Source: Candidatus Desulfofervidaceae bacterium (GTDB taxonomy: Bacteria > Desulfobacterota > Desulfofervidia > Desulfofervidales > Desulfofervidaceae). Taken from it: 21,534 bases of DNA. Shown piece after piece: positions 7,707-17,415 of the stretch (position 1 is its first letter; each line of letters opens with the position of its first letter). Below the pieces are notes generated by a model that worked only from the letters and a program-made list of their open reading frames with translations, did not search any database and was not told the DNA's origin. The stretch spans positions 1 to 21,534 of the forward strand of contig JAGHCL010000162.1 of NCBI GenBank assembly GCA_021160485.1. The letters run 5' to 3'. The translations under genes and the position numbers were made by a program.

Positions 7707-8333
7707 TTATTTGGAGTAAAATTCAACAATAAGTTGCTCTTGAACTGGAATAGCAATCTCTTCTCTTGTTGGCATAGCCTTAATTTTCCCTTCTAACCGT
7801 TCTGCATCTACTTCCAACCAAGAAGGAACACCTCTCCTTGCCCTTCCTTCCAAGGCTTCTTTAATGAGAGGAATCTCCCGACTTTTTTCTCTAATTTTTA
7901 TTACATCTCCAACTTTAACCTGATAAGAAGGAATGTCAACCTTTCTTCCATTTACCATTACATGGCCATGCCTTACTAATTGCCTGGCTTGATTACGTGA
8001 ATTGGCAAAACCCATTCTATAAATAACGTTATCCAACCTTCTCTCTAAAAGCACAAGTAAAGTTTCACCAGTAACTCCTTTACGCCTTTCTGCTTCAGCA
8101 AAATAGCGACGGAATTGTTTTTCTAAAACCCCATAAATTCTTTTCAACTTTTGCTTTTCCCTTAAAAGCAAACCATATTCCGTTTTTTTCGTCCTCATCT
8201 GTCCATGTTGACCTGGGGGATAGGGTCTCCTTTCCAAAGCACATTTATCTGTAAAACACCTTTCACCTTTAAGAAATAACTTTGCACCTTCCCTTCGGCA
8301 CAAGCGACAAACAGCTCCTCTATATCTTGCCAA
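7707..8333 (-). CDS. rpsD: 30S ribosomal protein S4, zinc-binding form
   Basis: This 208-aa protein nucleates 16S rRNA 5'-domain folding and in many bacteria represses its own operon. Four cysteines, C9, C12, C26 and C31 (C-x2-C-x13-C-x4-C), form the zinc site of the C-plus type, absent in E. coli S4. The S4 RNA-binding domain lies at about 98-160 ([20 protein letters not shown], then [16 protein letters not shown]). The start codon is TTG, supported by AAAGGAGG six nt upstream and by the canonical MARYRG start. A perfect palindrome lies in the 86-nt leader between rpsK and this gene. Confidence 0.97.
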   Translation of the reverse strand: MARYRGAVCRLCRREGAKLFLKGERCFTDKCALERRPYPPGQHGQMRTKKTEYGLLLREKQKLKRIYGVLEKQFRRYFAEAERRKGVTGETLLVLLERRLDNVIYRMGFANSRNQARQLVRHGHVMVNGRKVDIPSYQVKVGDVIKIREKSREIPLIKEALEGRARRGVPSWLEVDAERLEGKIKAMPTREEIAIPVQEQLIVEFYSK

Positions 8334-8367
8334 GGTTAACCTCCTTTTGTTTTTTACTTAAAATAAC

Positions 8368-8385
8368 TGTATTTATCTAAATACA
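8368..8385. repeat. Perfect palindrome in the rpsK-rpsD gap (possible leader hairpin or operator)
   Basis: TGTATTTA-TC-TAAATACA is an exact 8-bp inverted repeat with a 2-nt centre, in the 86-nt gap upstream of rpsD. Transcribed, it could form a short AU-rich hairpin about 35 nt before the TTG start; in DNA it could be a protein site. No U-tract follows, so it is not a terminator. A direct repeat of GCGT (8391-8402) lies next to it. Confidence 0.4.
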
Positions 8386-8419
8386 CATTCACGCTTTAAC
8401 GCATATACACTTTTACTCT

Positions 8420-8812
8420 TTAAACCCTTCTTCTCTTGGGTGGACGACACCCATTATGAGGAATAGGGGTAACATCCTTAATTAGTGTAATTCTCAACCC
8501 TGCAGCCTGAATGGCACGAATAGCAGATTCTCTACCAGCTCCTGGTCCTTTAACATAAACTTCTACCTTCTTCATACCATGTTCCATTGCCCTTTTAACT
8601 GCATCTTCGGCTGCCATCTGGGCAGCAAAAGGTGTACTCTTTCTTGACCCCTTAAACCCCTTCAGTCCTCCACTAGACCAAGAAATAGTATTACCCTGTT
8701 TATCTGTAATCGTAATAAGGGTATTGTTAAATGTTGCCTGAATATGAGCAATACCTTCTTCTACTATCTTTTTTTCTTTTTTCTTGCCTCTCGCTCTCGG
8801 TCTTCTCGCCAT
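8420..8812 (-). CDS. rpsK: 30S ribosomal protein S11
   Basis: This 130-aa platform protein shows the S11 core: [37 protein letters not shown], the [12 protein letters not shown] loop and the C-terminal [18 protein letters not shown]. It helps shape the mRNA exit region near the Shine-Dalgarno helix. The N-terminus is a short Arg/Lys-rich tail (residues 2-15). It starts 16 nt after rpsM. An 86-nt gap separates it from rpsD, larger than most in this operon. Confidence 0.97.
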   Translation of the reverse strand: MARRPRARGKKKEKKIVEEGIAHIQATFNNTLITITDKQGNTISWSSGGLKGFKGSRKSTPFAAQMAAEDAVKRAMEHGMKKVEVYVKGPGAGRESAIRAIQAAGLRITLIKDVTPIPHNGCRPPKRRRV

Positions 8813-8828
8813 TTTAACTCCTCACTCC

Positions 8829-9206
8829 TTAAGATTTTTTCTTTCTTTTACCCAAAACTGAACCCCGGGGGCCTTTACGGGTGCGTGCATTTGTCCTTGT
8901 CTTCTGACCCCTTACTGGAAGTCCCCTCACATGACGGATGCCCCGATAACAACTCATATCTATCAGGCGTTTGATATTAGCTGAAATTTCTCTTTTTAAA
9001 TCACCTTCCACTTTATATTCTCTATCAATAATCTCTCTAATCCGGCTCAATTCTTCATCGGTTAAATCATCTATCTTTTTATCAAAATCTACCCCAGCCT
9101 TCTGTAAAATCTTCTGTGAGCTACTCCGGCCAATGCCAAAGATATAGGTCAAGGCAATCTCTGCCCTTTTCCCTTTAGGCATCTCCACACCTGCTATTCT
9201 TGCCAC
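8829..9206 (-). CDS. rpsM: 30S ribosomal protein S13
   Basis: This 125-aa head protein contacts S19 and the large subunit (bridges B1a/b). It has the H2TH-like region [21 protein letters not shown], the [19 protein letters not shown] motif and a basic C-terminal tail that reaches the P-site tRNA. The start codon is GTG, followed directly by the canonical ARIAGVEMP, and a GGAGGGG site precedes it. It lies 24 nt after rpmJ, the standard alpha-operon position. Confidence 0.97.
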   Translation of the reverse strand: MARIAGVEMPKGKRAEIALTYIFGIGRSSSQKILQKAGVDFDKKIDDLTDEELSRIREIIDREYKVEGDLKREISANIKRLIDMSCYRGIRHVRGLPVRGQKTRTNARTRKGPRGSVLGKRKKKS

Positions 9207-9230
9207 TGCCTATCCCCTCCTTATTTTTTC

Positions 9231-9344
9231 CTATCCCTGTCTCTGTTTATGTCTTGGATTCTCACAAATTACTCTAACAACGCCTTTTCGTTTGATAATT
9301 TTACACTTACTACAAATCTTTTTCACTGAAGCCCTTACTTTCAT
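9231..9344 (-). CDS. rpmJ: 50S ribosomal protein L36, zinc-binding form
   Basis: A 37-codon ORF on the minus strand translates to a canonical L36: [20 protein letters not shown], then [16 protein letters not shown]. Zinc ligands C11, C14, C27 and H32 are all present (C-C-C-H form). L36 is the smallest large-subunit protein and stabilises 23S rRNA junctions. An AAAGGGGTG site precedes the ATG. It sits between infA and rpsM, exactly where L36 is expected. It was found by translating the gap rather than as a long ORF. Confidence 0.96.
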   Translation of the reverse strand: MKVRASVKKICSKCKIIKRKGVVRVICENPRHKQRQG

Positions 9345-9434
9345 TTTTAATCACCCCTTTTTAATAAAGCACATTCCCACACTTTTAGCTCTCCTTTTTT
9401 AAGCAGAGCTTTATATTTATTGACCTTCTAACGA

Positions 9435-9653
9435 CTATTTAATCCGATAAACTATTCTCCCTCTGCTTAAATCATAAGGAGATAGCTCCACTCTCACTCT
9501 ATCGCCAGGTAAAATCTTAATAAAATGCATTCTCAACTTACCTGCTATGTGAGCCAAGACCCGATGTCCATTATCTAATTCCACCCTAAACATAGCGTTA
9601 GGCAAAGCCTCTATTACTTTACCTTCTACTTCTATGGCATCTTCTTTCGGCAT
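9435..9653 (-). CDS. infA: Translation initiation factor IF-1
   Basis: The 72-aa protein is a single S1/OB-fold domain of exactly the usual length. It has [20 protein letters not shown], a [18 protein letters not shown] centre and the conserved [12 protein letters not shown] end. IF-1 occupies the ribosomal A site during initiation and assists IF-2 and IF-3. The gene follows map by 9 nt with a GGAGG site and precedes rpmJ by 90 nt. That gap contains only AT-rich sequence with a weak inverted repeat. Confidence 0.97.
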   Translation of the reverse strand: MPKEDAIEVEGKVIEALPNAMFRVELDNGHRVLAHIAGKLRMHFIKILPGDRVRVELSPYDLSRGRIVYRIK

Positions 9654-9662
9654 ATTCCTCCT

Positions 9663-10409
9663 TTACACCTTAGATAAAATTTCTGGGCCATTTTCTGTAA
9701 TGGCCACAGTATGTTCAAAATGGGCGGAAAGTTTACGATCTTTTGTTACTGCTGTCCACCCATCAGCCAAAATCTCCACCTCATAAGTTCCTTCATTGAC
9801 CATTGGCTCAATGGCCAATACCATACCCGCCTTCAATTTTATCCCCCGGCCCGGTTTTCCAAAATTAGGCACCTGGGGGTCTTCGTGTAACGCACGCCCA
9901 ATCCCGTGTCCAACAAACTGCCTCACTACCGCATATCCATGGCTTTCTGCATGCCTCTGGATAGCAGCCGAAATATCATAAAGATGATGTCCTGCTCTTG
10001 CTTGTTCAATACCTTTATATAATGCCTCTTCTGTAACCCTGAGCAACCGCTCCGCCCTTTTTGAAACCTTACCTACCGGCACGGTAATCGCTGCATCACC
10101 ATAATAACCGTCTAATAAGACGCCAAAATCAAGACTTACAATATCTCCTTCCTTCAATTTCCGCTCAGAAGGAAACCCATGCACCACCGCTTCATTTACA
10201 GAAACACATAAGCTAAATGGGTAACCTCTATATCCTTTAAAGGCCGGCTTGGCGCCTTTTTTTGCACACAACTTTTCTGCTAATATATTCAGCTCTAAAG
10301 TAGCCATCCCTGGTCTTATTGCCTCTCTAAGCGCCGCTAATATTTCAGCTACAATCGCATTGCTACGGCGCATCTTCTCAATTTCCCAGGGAGCTTTTAA
10401 AAAAATCAT
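9663..10409 (-). CDS. map: Methionine aminopeptidase type I
   Basis: This 248-aa pita-bread metallopeptidase removes the N-terminal methionine from nascent proteins. The five metal ligands are intact: D94, D105, H168, E201 and E232, with H77 as a substrate-contact histidine. Each is offset by 3 from the E. coli positions as I recall them. Motifs are SLDFGVLLDGYYGDAA, FVGHGIGRALHE and AIEPMVNEG. It lacks an N-terminal zinc-finger extension. Its ATG directly follows the adk stop codon (TAA-ATG), so translation is probably coupled. It is the usual neighbour of secY and adk in spc operons. Confidence 0.97.
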   Translation of the reverse strand: MIFLKAPWEIEKMRRSNAIVAEILAALREAIRPGMATLELNILAEKLCAKKGAKPAFKGYRGYPFSLCVSVNEAVVHGFPSERKLKEGDIVSLDFGVLLDGYYGDAAITVPVGKVSKRAERLLRVTEEALYKGIEQARAGHHLYDISAAIQRHAESHGYAVVRQFVGHGIGRALHEDPQVPNFGKPGRGIKLKAGMVLAIEPMVNEGTYEVEILADGWTAVTKDRKLSAHFEHTVAITENGPEILSKV

Positions 10410-11241
<832 letters not shown>

Positions 11242-11249
11242 CCATCAAC

Positions 11250-12557
11250 TTATCCATGTATACCTTTGAACTTTCCCTTTTTCAAAAAGCCTTCATAATA
11301 TCTAGTAATCAAATGAGTCTCAATTTGAGCAATGGTTTCAATTGCTACTCCAACAACAATGAGCAATGCCGTTCCACCCAAATAAAATGGCACATGAAAT
11401 TGTTTAATCAAAATAGTTGGAAGCACACATACCAAAGAAACATAGATAGCACCTGCAAAGGTCAAACGTGTCAAGACCTTATCTATGTATTCAGATGTCC
11501 GTTTTCCCGGTCTGATCCCAGGGATATAACCTCCATATTTCCTCATGTTATCTGCTACATCTTCTGGATTAAAAACAATCGCTGTATAGAAATAACAAAA
11601 GAAGATGATAAGAATAACATAAAGTAATAAGTATAAAGGTGAACCCCATCTAAATAAACTTACTACTTTTTCAAAAGCAGGTACCTTTACAAACTGTGCA
11701 ATTGTGGCAGGAAACATAAGGATAGAAGAAGCAAAAATAGGAGGAATGACACCAGAAGTGTTAATTCTCAAAGGTAAATGAGTACTTTGTCCCCCATAAA
11801 CACGTCTGCCTACCACTCGCCTCGCATATTGGATAGGAATTCGCCGTTGCCCTCTTTCCATAAAAACAATAAAAGCAACTACAGCTACCATAAGAAGAAT
11901 AAGGAAAATTAGCTGAAAGATGTTCATCTCCCCAGTTTTTAACAACCTAAAAGTGTTTATTATAGCAGGAGGCATACCGGCAACAATCCCAGAAAAAATA
12001 ATTAAGGAAATCCCATTACCGATTCCTTTTTCAGTGATTTGCTCTCCTAACCACATCAAAAAAGCAGTTCCAGAAGTTAAAGTAACCATTGTTAACAATC
12101 TAAATCCCCATCCAGGATAAGGCACAACATGAACGTTACCCAACACCATGTTTTCCAAACCAATAGAAATAAACAGACTTTGGATTAAACTCAACCCTAC
12201 GGTTGCATAACGTGTATATTGAGTAATCTTTCGCCGCCCAAGCTCTCCTTCTTTTTTTAGCTTATCTAAGTAAGGAACAACAGCCGTCAAAAGTTCAAAA
12301 ATGATAGCGGCACTAATATAGGGCATAATGCCCAGGGCAAAAATAGAAAGGCGCCTTAAGGCACCTCCAGAAAACATGTCAATGAGGCCAAAAAGTGTGC
12401 CTCTCTTTTTGGCAAAAAAAGCAGCCAAAGCGGCTGTGTCTATGCCGGGGGTAGGAATATGAATTCCCAACCGGTAAATAGCCAGCATCAAAATTGTAAA
12501 CACAACTCGCTGTTTTAACTCGGGGATTTTAGGAATATTTTGAAATCCTTGAATCAT
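11250..12557 (-). CDS. secY: Protein translocase subunit SecY
   Basis: The 435-aa protein is the channel of the Sec translocon in the inner membrane, exporting proteins with SecE/SecG and SecA. About ten hydrophobic helices can be seen along the sequence. Typical SecY features are LGIHIPTPGID after the first helix, FALGIMPYISAAII, the EQITEKGIGNGISLIIF loop, PIQYARRVVGRRVYGGQ before TM7, and the C-terminal IETHLITRYYEGF. The stop is immediately before a 195-nt untypical gap; the start follows rplO by 2 nt. It is intact. Confidence 0.97.
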   Translation of the reverse strand: MIQGFQNIPKIPELKQRVVFTILMLAIYRLGIHIPTPGIDTAALAAFFAKKRGTLFGLIDMFSGGALRRLSIFALGIMPYISAAIIFELLTAVVPYLDKLKKEGELGRRKITQYTRYATVGLSLIQSLFISIGLENMVLGNVHVVPYPGWGFRLLTMVTLTSGTAFLMWLGEQITEKGIGNGISLIIFSGIVAGMPPAIINTFRLLKTGEMNIFQLIFLILLMVAVVAFIVFMERGQRRIPIQYARRVVGRRVYGGQSTHLPLRINTSGVIPPIFASSILMFPATIAQFVKVPAFEKVVSLFRWGSPLYLLLYVILIIFFCYFYTAIVFNPEDVADNMRKYGGYIPGIRPGKRTSEYIDKVLTRLTFAGAIYVSLVCVLPTILIKQFHVPFYLGGTALLIVVGVAIETIAQIETHLITRYYEGFLKKGKFKGIHG

Positions 12558-12559
12558 CC

Positions 12560-13006
12560 TTAAATTACCTCTACTTTACCCCCCGCCGCTTCTATTTTGA
12601 CACGTGCTTGCTGACTTACCTTGTGAACTTTAACTGTAAGAGGAAAGGGAATTTCACCTTCTCCCAGGAGCTTTATTTTTCCATTTTTCTTTTTCACTAA
12701 ACCAACTTCTAAAAGCTTCTGTGGAGTAACTTCTTCATTTTCTTTAAACTTCCTTGCTAAGTCGCGAATATTCAATATAGCATATTCTTCTTTAAAGATA
12801 TTTTTAAATCCTCGTTTAGGTAAACGCCTATAGATGGGCATTTGGCCACCTTCAAAGTAAGGAGCAACCTGACCTCCAGCTCTACACTTCTGCCCCTTTT
12901 GTCCACGACAAGAGGTATTACCGCGTCCAGAACCATCACCCCGTCCGACACGTTTTTTTCTCTTAATACTACCAAAGGCAGGTCTCAGACTATCTAAAGA
13001 AAGCAC
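12560..13006 (-). CDS. rplO: 50S ribosomal protein L15
   Basis: This 148-aa protein has the L15 pattern: a Gly/Arg-rich N-terminal extension that penetrates 23S rRNA (KRVGRGDGSGRGNTSCRGQK, then FEGGQMPIYRRLPKRGF) and a C-terminal globular part ending ARVKIEAAGGKVEVI. Two cysteines in the extension (SCRGQKGQKC) are less usual. The start codon is GTG, with GGAGG 6 nt upstream and a typical LSLDSLRPA beginning. It lies between rpmD (14-nt gap) and secY (2-nt gap). Confidence 0.96.
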   Translation of the reverse strand: MLSLDSLRPAFGSIKRKKRVGRGDGSGRGNTSCRGQKGQKCRAGGQVAPYFEGGQMPIYRRLPKRGFKNIFKEEYAILNIRDLARKFKENEEVTPQKLLEVGLVKKKNGKIKLLGEGEIPFPLTVKVHKVSQQARVKIEAAGGKVEVI

Positions 13007-13020
13007 CTTTCTCCTCCTGT

Positions 13021-13200
13021 TTATTCTATTACCTGAACTAAGTGCGAAACCTTGCGGATCATACCTCTAATTTGAGGATTATCTGGCAATGTAACTACTT
13101 TGTTCAACCTGGTAAGACGTAAACTCTTTAAAATTGCCAACTGTTTTTTAGGACAGCCATTCTTACTTCTCACCAACTTTATCTTTACCATTTCACCCAT
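13021..13200 (-). CDS. rpmD: 50S ribosomal protein L30
   Basis: A 59-codon minus-strand ORF fills the gap between rpsE and rplO. The product begins MGEMVKIKLVRSKNGCPKKQ, then has LKSLRLTRLNKVVTLPDN, QIRGMIRKVSHLVQV and a short end. KIKLVRS, the LRLTRLNKVV strand and the IRGMIRKV helix are typical of bacterial L30, a small protein stabilising 23S rRNA domain II/V contacts. The ATG at 13200 is favoured by an AGAGG site 7 nt upstream; an internal ATG at codon 4 is the alternative. It is in the standard spc-operon position, 3 nt after rpsE. Confidence 0.95.
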   Translation of the reverse strand: MGEMVKIKLVRSKNGCPKKQLAILKSLRLTRLNKVVTLPDNPQIRGMIRKVSHLVQVIE

Positions 13201-13203
13201 TTC

Positions 13204-13710
13204 TTACCCTCTTAAATCAGCTAATTCCTTACTCCTTTGTTTGGCCACTTCTCGTGCACTTTTCATTTTACTAAAGGCATTAATTATTGCCTTCACTACA
13301 TTATGGGGATTTCTAGAACCTATACACTTAGTTAATATATCTTGAATACCAGCAGCTTCCATAATGGCACGCACAGCTCCGCCTGCCTTAATTCCTGTAC
13401 CTTTAGAGGCTGGTTTTAAAAACACTTTAGCTGCGCCAAAGTGAGCCATCATTTCGTGAGGGATAGTCGTCCCCTTTAAAGGAACCTTCACCATATTTTT
13501 GCGTGCTTTTTCTACCGCTTTTCTGATAGCATCAGGCACCTCATGGGCCTTACCCAGGCCATACCCCACCATGCCATTACCATCACCCACCACTGCCAAA
13601 GCACTGAATTTAAACCTCTTTCCGCCTTTTACTACCTTCGCTACACGTCTTATATCAACAATTTTATCTATTAATTCCACTTTACTTTCTTTTTCTTCTT
13701 CAAAAACCAC
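13204..13710 (-). CDS. rpsE: 30S ribosomal protein S5
   Basis: This 168-aa protein contributes to decoding fidelity at the mRNA entry. The double-stranded RNA-binding S5 domain includes [20 protein letters not shown] and [20 protein letters not shown]. The second domain has the [19 protein letters not shown] segment and RNPHNVVKA. The start codon is GTG, with AGGAGG 6 nt upstream. Length is typical. It follows rplR by 15 nt and precedes rpmD by 3 nt. Confidence 0.97.
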   Translation of the reverse strand: MVFEEEKESKVELIDKIVDIRRVAKVVKGGKRFKFSALAVVGDGNGMVGYGLGKAHEVPDAIRKAVEKARKNMVKVPLKGTTIPHEMMAHFGAAKVFLKPASKGTGIKAGGAVRAIMEAAGIQDILTKCIGSRNPHNVVKAIINAFSKMKSAREVAKQRSKELADLRG

Positions 13711-13725
13711 GCTCTCCCTCCTCTT

Positions 13726-14097
13726 TTAAAACTCTAAACCGGCTTCTCTAGCTGCATCAGCCACGGCCTTAATCCGGCCATGATATAGAAAACCATTGCG
13801 GTCAAACACAACTTGTTTAATCCCTTTTTCCAAAGCCCGCCTTGCAATTAACTTACCCACCAATTGTGCAGCCGCTATTTTCCCTTTAACTTCTTTTACT
13901 TTATCCCGCAGTTCCGGATCCAACGTAGAAGCCGCTACCAGAGTCGCACCCTTAGTATCATCTATAATTTGGGCATATATATGCTTCAAGCTTCTAAATA
14001 CCGAAAGCCGCGGTCTTACAGATGTTCCAAACACCTTCTTACGTACACGACGCTTCCGCCGAAGTCTCGCTAGCCTTTTTTCCTTAGGTGAAATCAT
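13726..14097 (-). CDS. rplR: 50S ribosomal protein L18
   Basis: The 123-aa protein binds 5S rRNA with L5 in the central protuberance. It has a basic N-terminal tail (residues 1-25), then [43 protein letters not shown] and a C-terminal [20 protein letters not shown]. It is of normal length and lies 3 nt after rplF. The start is the first [15 protein letters not shown]. Confidence 0.97.
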   Translation of the reverse strand: MISPKEKRLARLRRKRRVRKKVFGTSVRPRLSVFRSLKHIYAQIIDDTKGATLVAASTLDPELRDKVKEVKGKIAAAQLVGKLIARRALEKGIKQVVFDRNGFLYHGRIKAVADAAREAGLEF

Positions 14098-14100
14098 AGA

Positions 14101-14640
14101 CTACTTTCCTCCTGCTTTTCCAGCTTTGCGACGCACTTGTTCATCTATATAACGAATACCTTTGCCTTTATAAGGTTCAGGTGGCCTAAACCTGCGGATA
14201 ATTGCTGCTATCTGCCCCACCAATTCTTTATCAATTCCTTCAACAATAATTTTATTATTTCCCTCTACGTTAATATTAATCCCTGTTGGGGGTTCATATT
14301 CTACCGGATGAGAAAAACCTAAAGAAAGCTCTAGTTTCTTGCCTTCCAGCTTAGCTCTATAGCCCAATCCTTCAATAACTAAAACTTTTTTAAACCCTTC
14401 TGTAACTCCGGTTACCATATTGGCAATCAATTGCCTCATTAAACCATGAAAGGCCCTTGCCTGTTTAGAATCATTTTCTCGTAATACTTTTATCACATTG
14501 CCGTCTTTTTCCACTTTAACCCTTGGTAAAATTTCCCTTTGCAATTCTCCCTTAGGACCTTTTACCCGCACTAACCCGTCGGCAATAGTTACCTCTACTT
14601 TATCAGGAACATTAATTGTTTTTTTCCCTATGCGCGACAT
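14101..14640 (-). CDS. rplF: 50S ribosomal protein L6
   Basis: The 179-aa protein has two similar L6 domains. It starts MSRIGKKTINVPDKVEV and includes VKGPKGELQREILP, VIEGLGYRAKLEGKKLELSLGFSHPVEYE and the C-terminal RRFRPPEPYKGKGIRY signature. It lies near the sarcin-ricin loop and factor-binding site. The ATG is canonical and 10 nt after rpsH. No anomalies. Confidence 0.97.
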   Translation of the reverse strand: MSRIGKKTINVPDKVEVTIADGLVRVKGPKGELQREILPRVKVEKDGNVIKVLRENDSKQARAFHGLMRQLIANMVTGVTEGFKKVLVIEGLGYRAKLEGKKLELSLGFSHPVEYEPPTGININVEGNNKIIVEGIDKELVGQIAAIIRRFRPPEPYKGKGIRYIDEQVRRKAGKAGGK

Positions 14641-14650
14641 AAATCCCCTC

Positions 14651-15052
14651 CTACCAAATAGAACACAACCACTCTCCGCCTATACCAAGCGCTCTTGCTT
14701 GCTTATCTGTCATAACACCCTTTGAAGTAGAAATGATAGCAATCCCTAAGCCGTTTAACACACGGGGAAGCGCTTGTTTGTTAACATAAACGCGTCGGCC
14801 AGGCTTGCTCACTCTTTTCAGAACAGAAATCACACTTTCCTTATTATCATCATATTTAAGGCTGATTTTAATAATACCCTGTTTGCCATCCTTAATGAGC
14901 TTATACTGTTGAATATATCCCTCTTCTTTAAGAATACGCACAATGTTTAATTTCAATTTAGAAGCAGGAACTTCTACTTCCGGTTTTTTAGCCATAATAG
15001 CGTTTCTAATACGAGTTAACATATCCGCAATAGGATCTGTAATGTTGGACAT
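14651..15052 (-). CDS. rpsH: 30S ribosomal protein S8
   Basis: S8 binds the 16S central domain and in E. coli represses translation of the spc operon. From the ATG at 15052 it is 133 aa, beginning [18 protein letters not shown] and ending with the [20 protein letters not shown] motif and CSIW. I rejected the GTG three codons earlier (15061), because it forms part of the GAGGAG ribosome binding site that serves the ATG. It lies between rpsN (13-nt gap) and rplF (10-nt gap). Confidence 0.97.
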   Translation of the reverse strand: MSNITDPIADMLTRIRNAIMAKKPEVEVPASKLKLNIVRILKEEGYIQQYKLIKDGKQGIIKISLKYDDNKESVISVLKRVSKPGRRVYVNKQALPRVLNGLGIAIISTSKGVMTDKQARALGIGGEWLCSIW

Positions 15053-15065
15053 AACACCCACTCCT

Positions 15066-15251
15066 CTACCAACTTGCTTTTATTACACCAGGGATTTCTC
15101 CCCTTAAGGCTAAAGTGCGAAAACAAATTCTACACACACCAAACTTTCTTAAAAAAGCCCGGGGGCGTCCACATAAAGGACAACGATTACGTTTTCTTAC
15201 TTTAAACTTAGGCGTTCTTTGTGCCTTTACCATTAATGCCTTTCTCGCCAT
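15066..15251 (-). CDS. rpsN: 30S ribosomal protein S14, short zinc-binding form
   Basis: This 61-aa S14 is the short, zinc-coordinating type. Its ligands are C24-x2-C27 and C40-x2-C43 ([20 protein letters not shown], then C43). It lies in the 30S head, contacting S3 and S10. The long zinc-free form (about 100 aa) of many Proteobacteria is not used here. The sequence begins [22 protein letters not shown] and ends [13 protein letters not shown]. It is 4 nt after rplE. Confidence 0.97.
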   Translation of the reverse strand: MARKALMVKAQRTPKFKVRKRNRCPLCGRPRAFLRKFGVCRICFRTLALRGEIPGVIKASW

Positions 15252-15255
15252 TCTC

Positions 15256-15798
15256 CTATCTCCTAAAAGGTAAACCTAATTTTTGCAAAAGGGCTTTTGC
15301 CTCTTCGTCTGTTTTAGCCGTAGTTACAAAAGTAACATTCATACCTTTGACTTTGTCTATTTTGTCATAGTCTATTTCTGGGAAAATGATATGCTCTTTA
15401 ATGCCCAAAGTATAATTGCCTCGCCCATCAAAAGACCTATCTGAGACCCCTTTAAAATCACGCACTCTTGGCAAGGCAAAATGAACTAATTTGTCAAAGA
15501 AATCATACATTTTCTCTCTACGTAAAGTCACTTTACATCCAATTGGCATTCCCGCCCGGAGTTTAAAGGCAGCAATAGACTTTTTGGCCCGTCTAATCAC
15601 AGGCCTCTGTCCAGCTATAATCGCCAATTCCTCCACTGCCGCATCTAAGATTTTTATATTCTGTGTCGCCTCTCCCAAGCCCATGTTTAATACAATCTTT
15701 ACCAACCTTGGCACTTGCATAGGATTCTTATACCCGAACTCTTTAATCAACTGAGGCACCACTTCTTTTTCATAGTATTCTTGCAATCTTGCCTTCAT
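15256..15798 (-). CDS. rplE: 50S ribosomal protein L5
   Basis: The 180-aa protein binds 5S rRNA and touches the P-site tRNA elbow. Typical segments are [14 protein letters not shown], the TGQR-like [45 protein letters not shown] and the C-terminal [20 protein letters not shown]. Length is normal. It lies 12 nt after rplX and 4 nt before rpsN. Confidence 0.97.
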   Translation of the reverse strand: MKARLQEYYEKEVVPQLIKEFGYKNPMQVPRLVKIVLNMGLGEATQNIKILDAAVEELAIIAGQRPVIRRAKKSIAAFKLRAGMPIGCKVTLRREKMYDFFDKLVHFALPRVRDFKGVSDRSFDGRGNYTLGIKEHIIFPEIDYDKIDKVKGMNVTFVTTAKTDEEAKALLQKLGLPFRR

Positions 15799-15810
15799 CC
15801 TCTTTCACCC

Positions 15811-16143
15811 TTAAACTTTATCAATAATTTCGCCACATTTTTTACAATATCTTACCTTACGCCCATCTTCCAAAACCTTTCTCCCAACCCGTACTGGCTC
15901 CATGCATTTATCACACATAATCATCACATTAGATACATGAATAGGGGCCTCTTTTTCAATAATGCCCCCCTGTCCTGTAGTAGGACTGGGACGGGCATGA
16001 CGTTTGACCATATTTATCTTTTCTACAATGACCCTTTGTTTTTCAGGAAACACACGCAATACCTTACCTATTTTTCCCTTTTCCTTTCCAGCAATAACCA
16101 TTACTTTATCATCACGTTTAACGTGTAATTTTGGACGCGCCAT
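15811..16143 (-). CDS. rplX: 50S ribosomal protein L24 with C-terminal zinc ribbon
   Basis: The 110-aa protein has an N-terminal KOW motif (about 8-37: [20 protein letters not shown]) and the [12 protein letters not shown] strand. A C-terminal zinc ribbon has C77-x2-C80 and C100-x2-C103; this ribbon is absent in E. coli L24. L24 starts assembly of the 23S 5' domain and lies by the tunnel exit. The gene is 8 nt after rplN. Confidence 0.97.
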   Translation of the reverse strand: MARPKLHVKRDDKVMVIAGKEKGKIGKVLRVFPEKQRVIVEKINMVKRHARPSPTTGQGGIIEKEAPIHVSNVMIMCDKCMEPVRVGRKVLEDGRKVRYCKKCGEIIDKV

Positions 16144-16151
16144 TTTTTACC

Positions 16152-16520
16152 TCACACTACTTCAGGTGCTAAAGATATTATTTTCATAAAGTTTTTTGCC
16201 CTTAATTCTCTGGCCACAGGACCAAAAATACGAGTCCCAATCGGCTCTCCATGTTGATTGATCAACACAACCGCATTGTTATCAAAACGAACACAAGTAC
16301 CATCCGGACGACCCAATTCCTTTTTTGTTCTTACTACTACAGCCCTCAACACTGAACCCCTTTCTACTTTAGAATCAGGTAAAGCATCTTTCACAGACAC
16401 CACTACTACGTCACCAATACTAGCATACTTTTTACCTGACCCTCCTAATATCCCAATACAGGCCACTCTTTTTGCACCCGAATTATCTGCCACGTCTAGG
16501 TGTGTCTGCCTTTGAATCAT
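16152..16520 (-). CDS. rplN: 50S ribosomal protein L14
   Basis: The 122-aa protein has the exact common bacterial L14 length. It begins [20 protein letters not shown] and includes [33 protein letters not shown] and the [16 protein letters not shown] signature. It forms an intersubunit bridge with 16S helix 14 and is a binding site for silencing factor RsfS. It lies between rpsQ (12-nt gap) and rplX (8-nt gap). Confidence 0.97.
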   Translation of the reverse strand: MIQRQTHLDVADNSGAKRVACIGILGGSGKKYASIGDVVVVSVKDALPDSKVERGSVLRAVVVRTKKELGRPDGTCVRFDNNAVVLINQHGEPIGTRIFGPVARELRAKNFMKIISLAPEVV

Positions 16521-16532
16521 AGCCCTTACTCC

Positions 16533-16793
16533 CTATTTTGCTTTTTCCACGATTTTTAAAACTCGCCAACGTTTATGTCTGCTGAGAGGCCTTGTTTCTA
16601 TTATTTGTACACGGTCTCCTATACCGCATTCATTTTCCTCATCGTGGGCCATAAATTTTGCCCGGCGCCATACATATTTTCCCACGCGAGGATGTTTCAC
16701 AAGTCGTTCCACCATCACCACGACGCTTTTATCCATCTTGTCACTAACTACAATACCTTCAAGGGTTTTTTTCATGCCTCTTACTGCCGCCAT
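16533..16793 (-). CDS. rpsQ: 30S ribosomal protein S17
   Basis: This 86-aa OB-fold protein binds 16S helices 7 and 11. It has [20 protein letters not shown], the [19 protein letters not shown] strand and [18 protein letters not shown]. The ATG at 16793 follows a GGAG site about 9 nt upstream; an internal ATG at codon 7 would also leave a complete S17 fold. It lies 6 nt after rpmC. Confidence 0.96.
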   Translation of the reverse strand: MAAVRGMKKTLEGIVVSDKMDKSVVVMVERLVKHPRVGKYVWRRAKFMAHDEENECGIGDRVQIIETRPLSRHKRWRVLKIVEKAK

Positions 16794-16799
16794 ATCAAC

Positions 16800-16988
16800 C
16801 TACTCCTTATTCTCCCTTAAAATGGTTTTAACTCTGGCAATATCTTTCTTTACCGCTGATAATCTTTTTACATTTTCCAACTGTCCAGTTGCATGCTGAA
16901 ATCGCAAATTAAAAAGTTCTGCCTGCAACTCTTTTAATTTTGCTTCCAGCTCTTCCCTACTCAAATTACGTAACTCACTAGCCCGCAT
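16800..16988 (-). CDS. rpmC: 50S ribosomal protein L29
   Basis: The 62-aa protein forms the two-helix L29 fold at the tunnel exit, where the signal recognition particle and trigger factor dock. It starts [20 protein letters not shown] and includes [16 protein letters not shown] chose the ATG at 16988, which matches the family N-terminus and has GGAG 8 nt upstream; a GTG three codons earlier overlaps that site region. The start overlaps the end of rplP by 11 nt, so translation is probably coupled. Confidence 0.95.
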   Translation of the reverse strand: MRASELRNLSREELEAKLKELQAELFNLRFQHATGQLENVKRLSAVKKDIARVKTILRENKE

Positions 16989-17400
16989 ATAACTCACTCC
17001 GCTTCACAATTTTTGTTGGCACAGGCAACTTATGTGCTGCCAGACGTAAAGCCTCTAAAGCTACATCTTCTGGAACACCTTTAATTTCATAAAGCATTCG
17101 ACCTGGCTTAACCACTGCTACCCACTTCTCTGGAGAACCCTTACCACTTCCCATTCTGGTTTCAGCTGGCTTTTTGGTAACAGGCTTATCAGGAAATATC
17201 CTAATCCAAATTTTTCCACCCCTTTTCACATGTCTGGTAATAGCCACACGGGCAGCTTCTATTTGTTGTGACGTAATCCAGGCTCGGCCAAGAGACTTAA
17301 GCCCGTAATCTCCAAAGGCAAGGGTGTTCCCCCGACTAGCAATACCACGCATCCGACCTTTTTGCTGTTTTCTATATTTTACCTTTTTAGGTGCTAACAT
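16978..17400 (-). CDS. rplP: 50S ribosomal protein L16
   Basis: The 140-aa protein helps position A-site tRNA and organises the 23S peptidyl-transferase side. It begins [19 protein letters not shown] and has [40 protein letters not shown] and the [20 protein letters not shown] signature. Length is normal. It follows rpsC by 15 nt and overlaps the start of rpmC. Confidence 0.97.
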   Translation of the reverse strand: MLAPKKVKYRKQQKGRMRGIASRGNTLAFGDYGLKSLGRAWITSQQIEAARVAITRHVKRGGKIWIRIFPDKPVTKKPAETRMGSGKGSPEKWVAVVKPGRMLYEIKGVPEDVALEALRLAAHKLPVPTKIVKRSELYAG

Positions 17401-17415
17401 CTGAATCTCCGTTTT

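Noticed and set aside
8368..8385. LexA-like site in the rpsK-rpsD palindrome (CTGT...ACA)
   Set aside because: The CTGT and ACA arms are 12 nt apart instead of the 8 of the E. coli LexA box, and the final CAG is CAC. The context is not DNA repair.
9387..9410. Inverted repeat AGCTCT...AGAGCT in the rpmJ-infA gap
   Set aside because: Six-bp stem with a 12-nt loop, no U-tract and no other support; within chance expectation.
15708..15720. TGGCACTTGCAT on the plus strand as a sigma-54 promoter
   Set aside because: TGGCAC must be about 5 nt from TTGC; here they are adjacent, and the site lies inside rplE on the opposite strand.
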